Shown: positions 5,470 to 6,047 of the stretch, piece after piece
How the letters are laid out: every line of letters starts with the position of its first letter
How positions within the stretch are numbered: the first letter of the stretch is position 1
Source: SG8-41 sp035620515
Lineage (GTDB): Bacteria > Pseudomonadota > Gammaproteobacteria > Burkholderiales > SG8-41
DNA: 6,047 nucleotides
Assembly: GCA_035620515.1 (NCBI GenBank)
Contig: DASPGR010000092.1
Coordinates: 1-6,047, forward strand
Reading direction: 5' to 3'
The notes under the pieces: generated by a model
The model's database searches: none
What the model was told of the DNA's origin: nothing
What the model saw: only the letters and a program-made list of their open reading frames with translations
Program-made: the position numbers and the translations under genes

Positions 5470-6047
5470 AGCGGGCCCATCTCTATGTTCTCGCAGCCGC
5501 GCTGACGGCGATCGCCCTCGCCATCTTTCTCTACAAGTACGTCGTCTTCGGCTTTCCCCTCGCGCCCGAGGAACGCACCGAGATATGGCGGGTGGAGGTC
5601 CGGCTGCAATTCGAGGCCGAGAAGGGCCCGGTCAAGGCGGCGATGTTCATTCCCTCGCGTACCGGGCGGCTCATCATCGTGGACCAGAGCTTCGTCTCGC
5701 CCGGCTACGGTATCACGACCGAGCCGCAGCCCGGCCAAGGGATCAAGGCTGCCTACTCGATCCGGGATGCGACGGGACTGCAGGCGGTCTACTACCGCGC
5801 CGTGATTCAACCCTCGCGGGTGGCCGAGCAGGAGGCGCGCGACAGCACCCCGAAGCTCGCGCCGCCCGAGCTGCAGGGACCGCGTCTCGCGGCGGCGCAG
5901 GCGGTCATCGAGTCCGCCAGGCGGCAGTCCTCGGATGCGTCGACACTGGCCGCGATCATCGTCAAGCTGCTCAAGACCGCACGTCCCGAGTCCGAGGAGT
6001 CATTCCTGCTCGGGCCGCAGCCGACCAATCGCCGGCTGGTCGTCGTG
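5466..6047 (+). CDS. Inactive transglutaminase/7TM-family membrane protein (N-terminal part, cut by window end)
   Basis: An open frame of 194 codons with no stop before the window ends. Residues 1-3 are MKR, followed by one hydrophobic helix at about 6-29 (ending in VVFGFPL). A soluble, presumably periplasmic segment follows: WRVEVRLQFEAEKGPVKAAMFIP (41-63) and a region around QSFVSPGYGI (74-83). A helical, Ala/Gln/Arg-rich stretch covers 118-172. This arrangement matches the N-terminal portion of proteins annotated as inactive transglutaminase fused to seven transmembrane helices. The catalytic-like domain and the 7TM region would lie beyond the edge. The ATG overlaps the peptidase stop by 4 bases, with no Shine-Dalgarno sequence (only AAAAAG just upstream), so expression is coupled. 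Known family members co-occur with retropepsin-like peptidases and ATP-grasp ligases. The family call rests on remembered sequence resemblance and context, not a search. Confidence 0.8.
   Translation, partial: MKRAHLYVLAAALTAIALAIFLYKYVVFGFPLAPEERTEIWRVEVRLQFEAEKGPVKAAMFIPSRTGRLIIVDQSFVSPGYGITTEPQPGQGIKAAYSIRDATGLQAVYYRAVIQPSRVAEQEARDSTPKLAPPELQGPRLAAAQAVIESARRQSSDASTLAAIIVKLLKTARPESEESFLLGPQPTNRRLVVV

Overview
This is a GC-rich, gene-dense window from a proteobacterium. The clearest taxonomic marker is UbiB, a ubiquinone-biosynthesis protein, which points to a ubiquinone-making Beta- or Gammaproteobacterium. A roughly 504-residue UbiB fits that range, but nothing in the window fixes the genus. 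Six genes are essentially complete and one is cut by the right edge. No stretch longer than about 100 bases lacks a gene. I see no tRNA, rRNA, insertion sequence, CRISPR array or phage gene.

Layout: (1) 26-979, plus strand: a DHH/DHHA1 phosphoesterase. (2) 4852 down to 1002, minus strand: a tight four-gene block, ubiB, then a sodium:solute symporter (SSS), then a 183-residue and a 114-residue membrane protein. The gaps are 1, 9-13 and 12 bases, so it is probably one operon. It converges on the DHH gene, with 22 bases and a G/C-rich hairpin at the junction. (3) 4853-4950: the only real intergenic region, a divergent promoter region of 98 bases. (4) 4951-6047, plus strand: an exported retropepsin-like aspartic peptidase, then, overlapping by ATGA, the N-terminal 194 residues of an 'inactive transglutaminase fused to 7TM' protein that runs off the window.

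How the genes may work together: the retropepsin-like peptidase and inactive-transglutaminase/7TM pair is the start of a conserved but poorly understood neighbourhood. It usually continues with a RimK-like ATP-grasp amino-acid ligase, which suggests envelope-associated peptide synthesis and processing. The minus-strand block joins a ubiquinone-pathway protein to a Na+-driven importer and two unrecognised membrane proteins. The functional link among them is not obvious.

Most notable observations: the 183-residue protein is a gapless threefold repeat of a 57-residue two-helix unit with W, A and E invariant. A 7-base TGATGSG repeat sits at its start, placing overlapping stop/start signals in successive frames. 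Several genes lack a clear Shine-Dalgarno sequence, and the best promoter for the peptidase would give a nearly leaderless mRNA.
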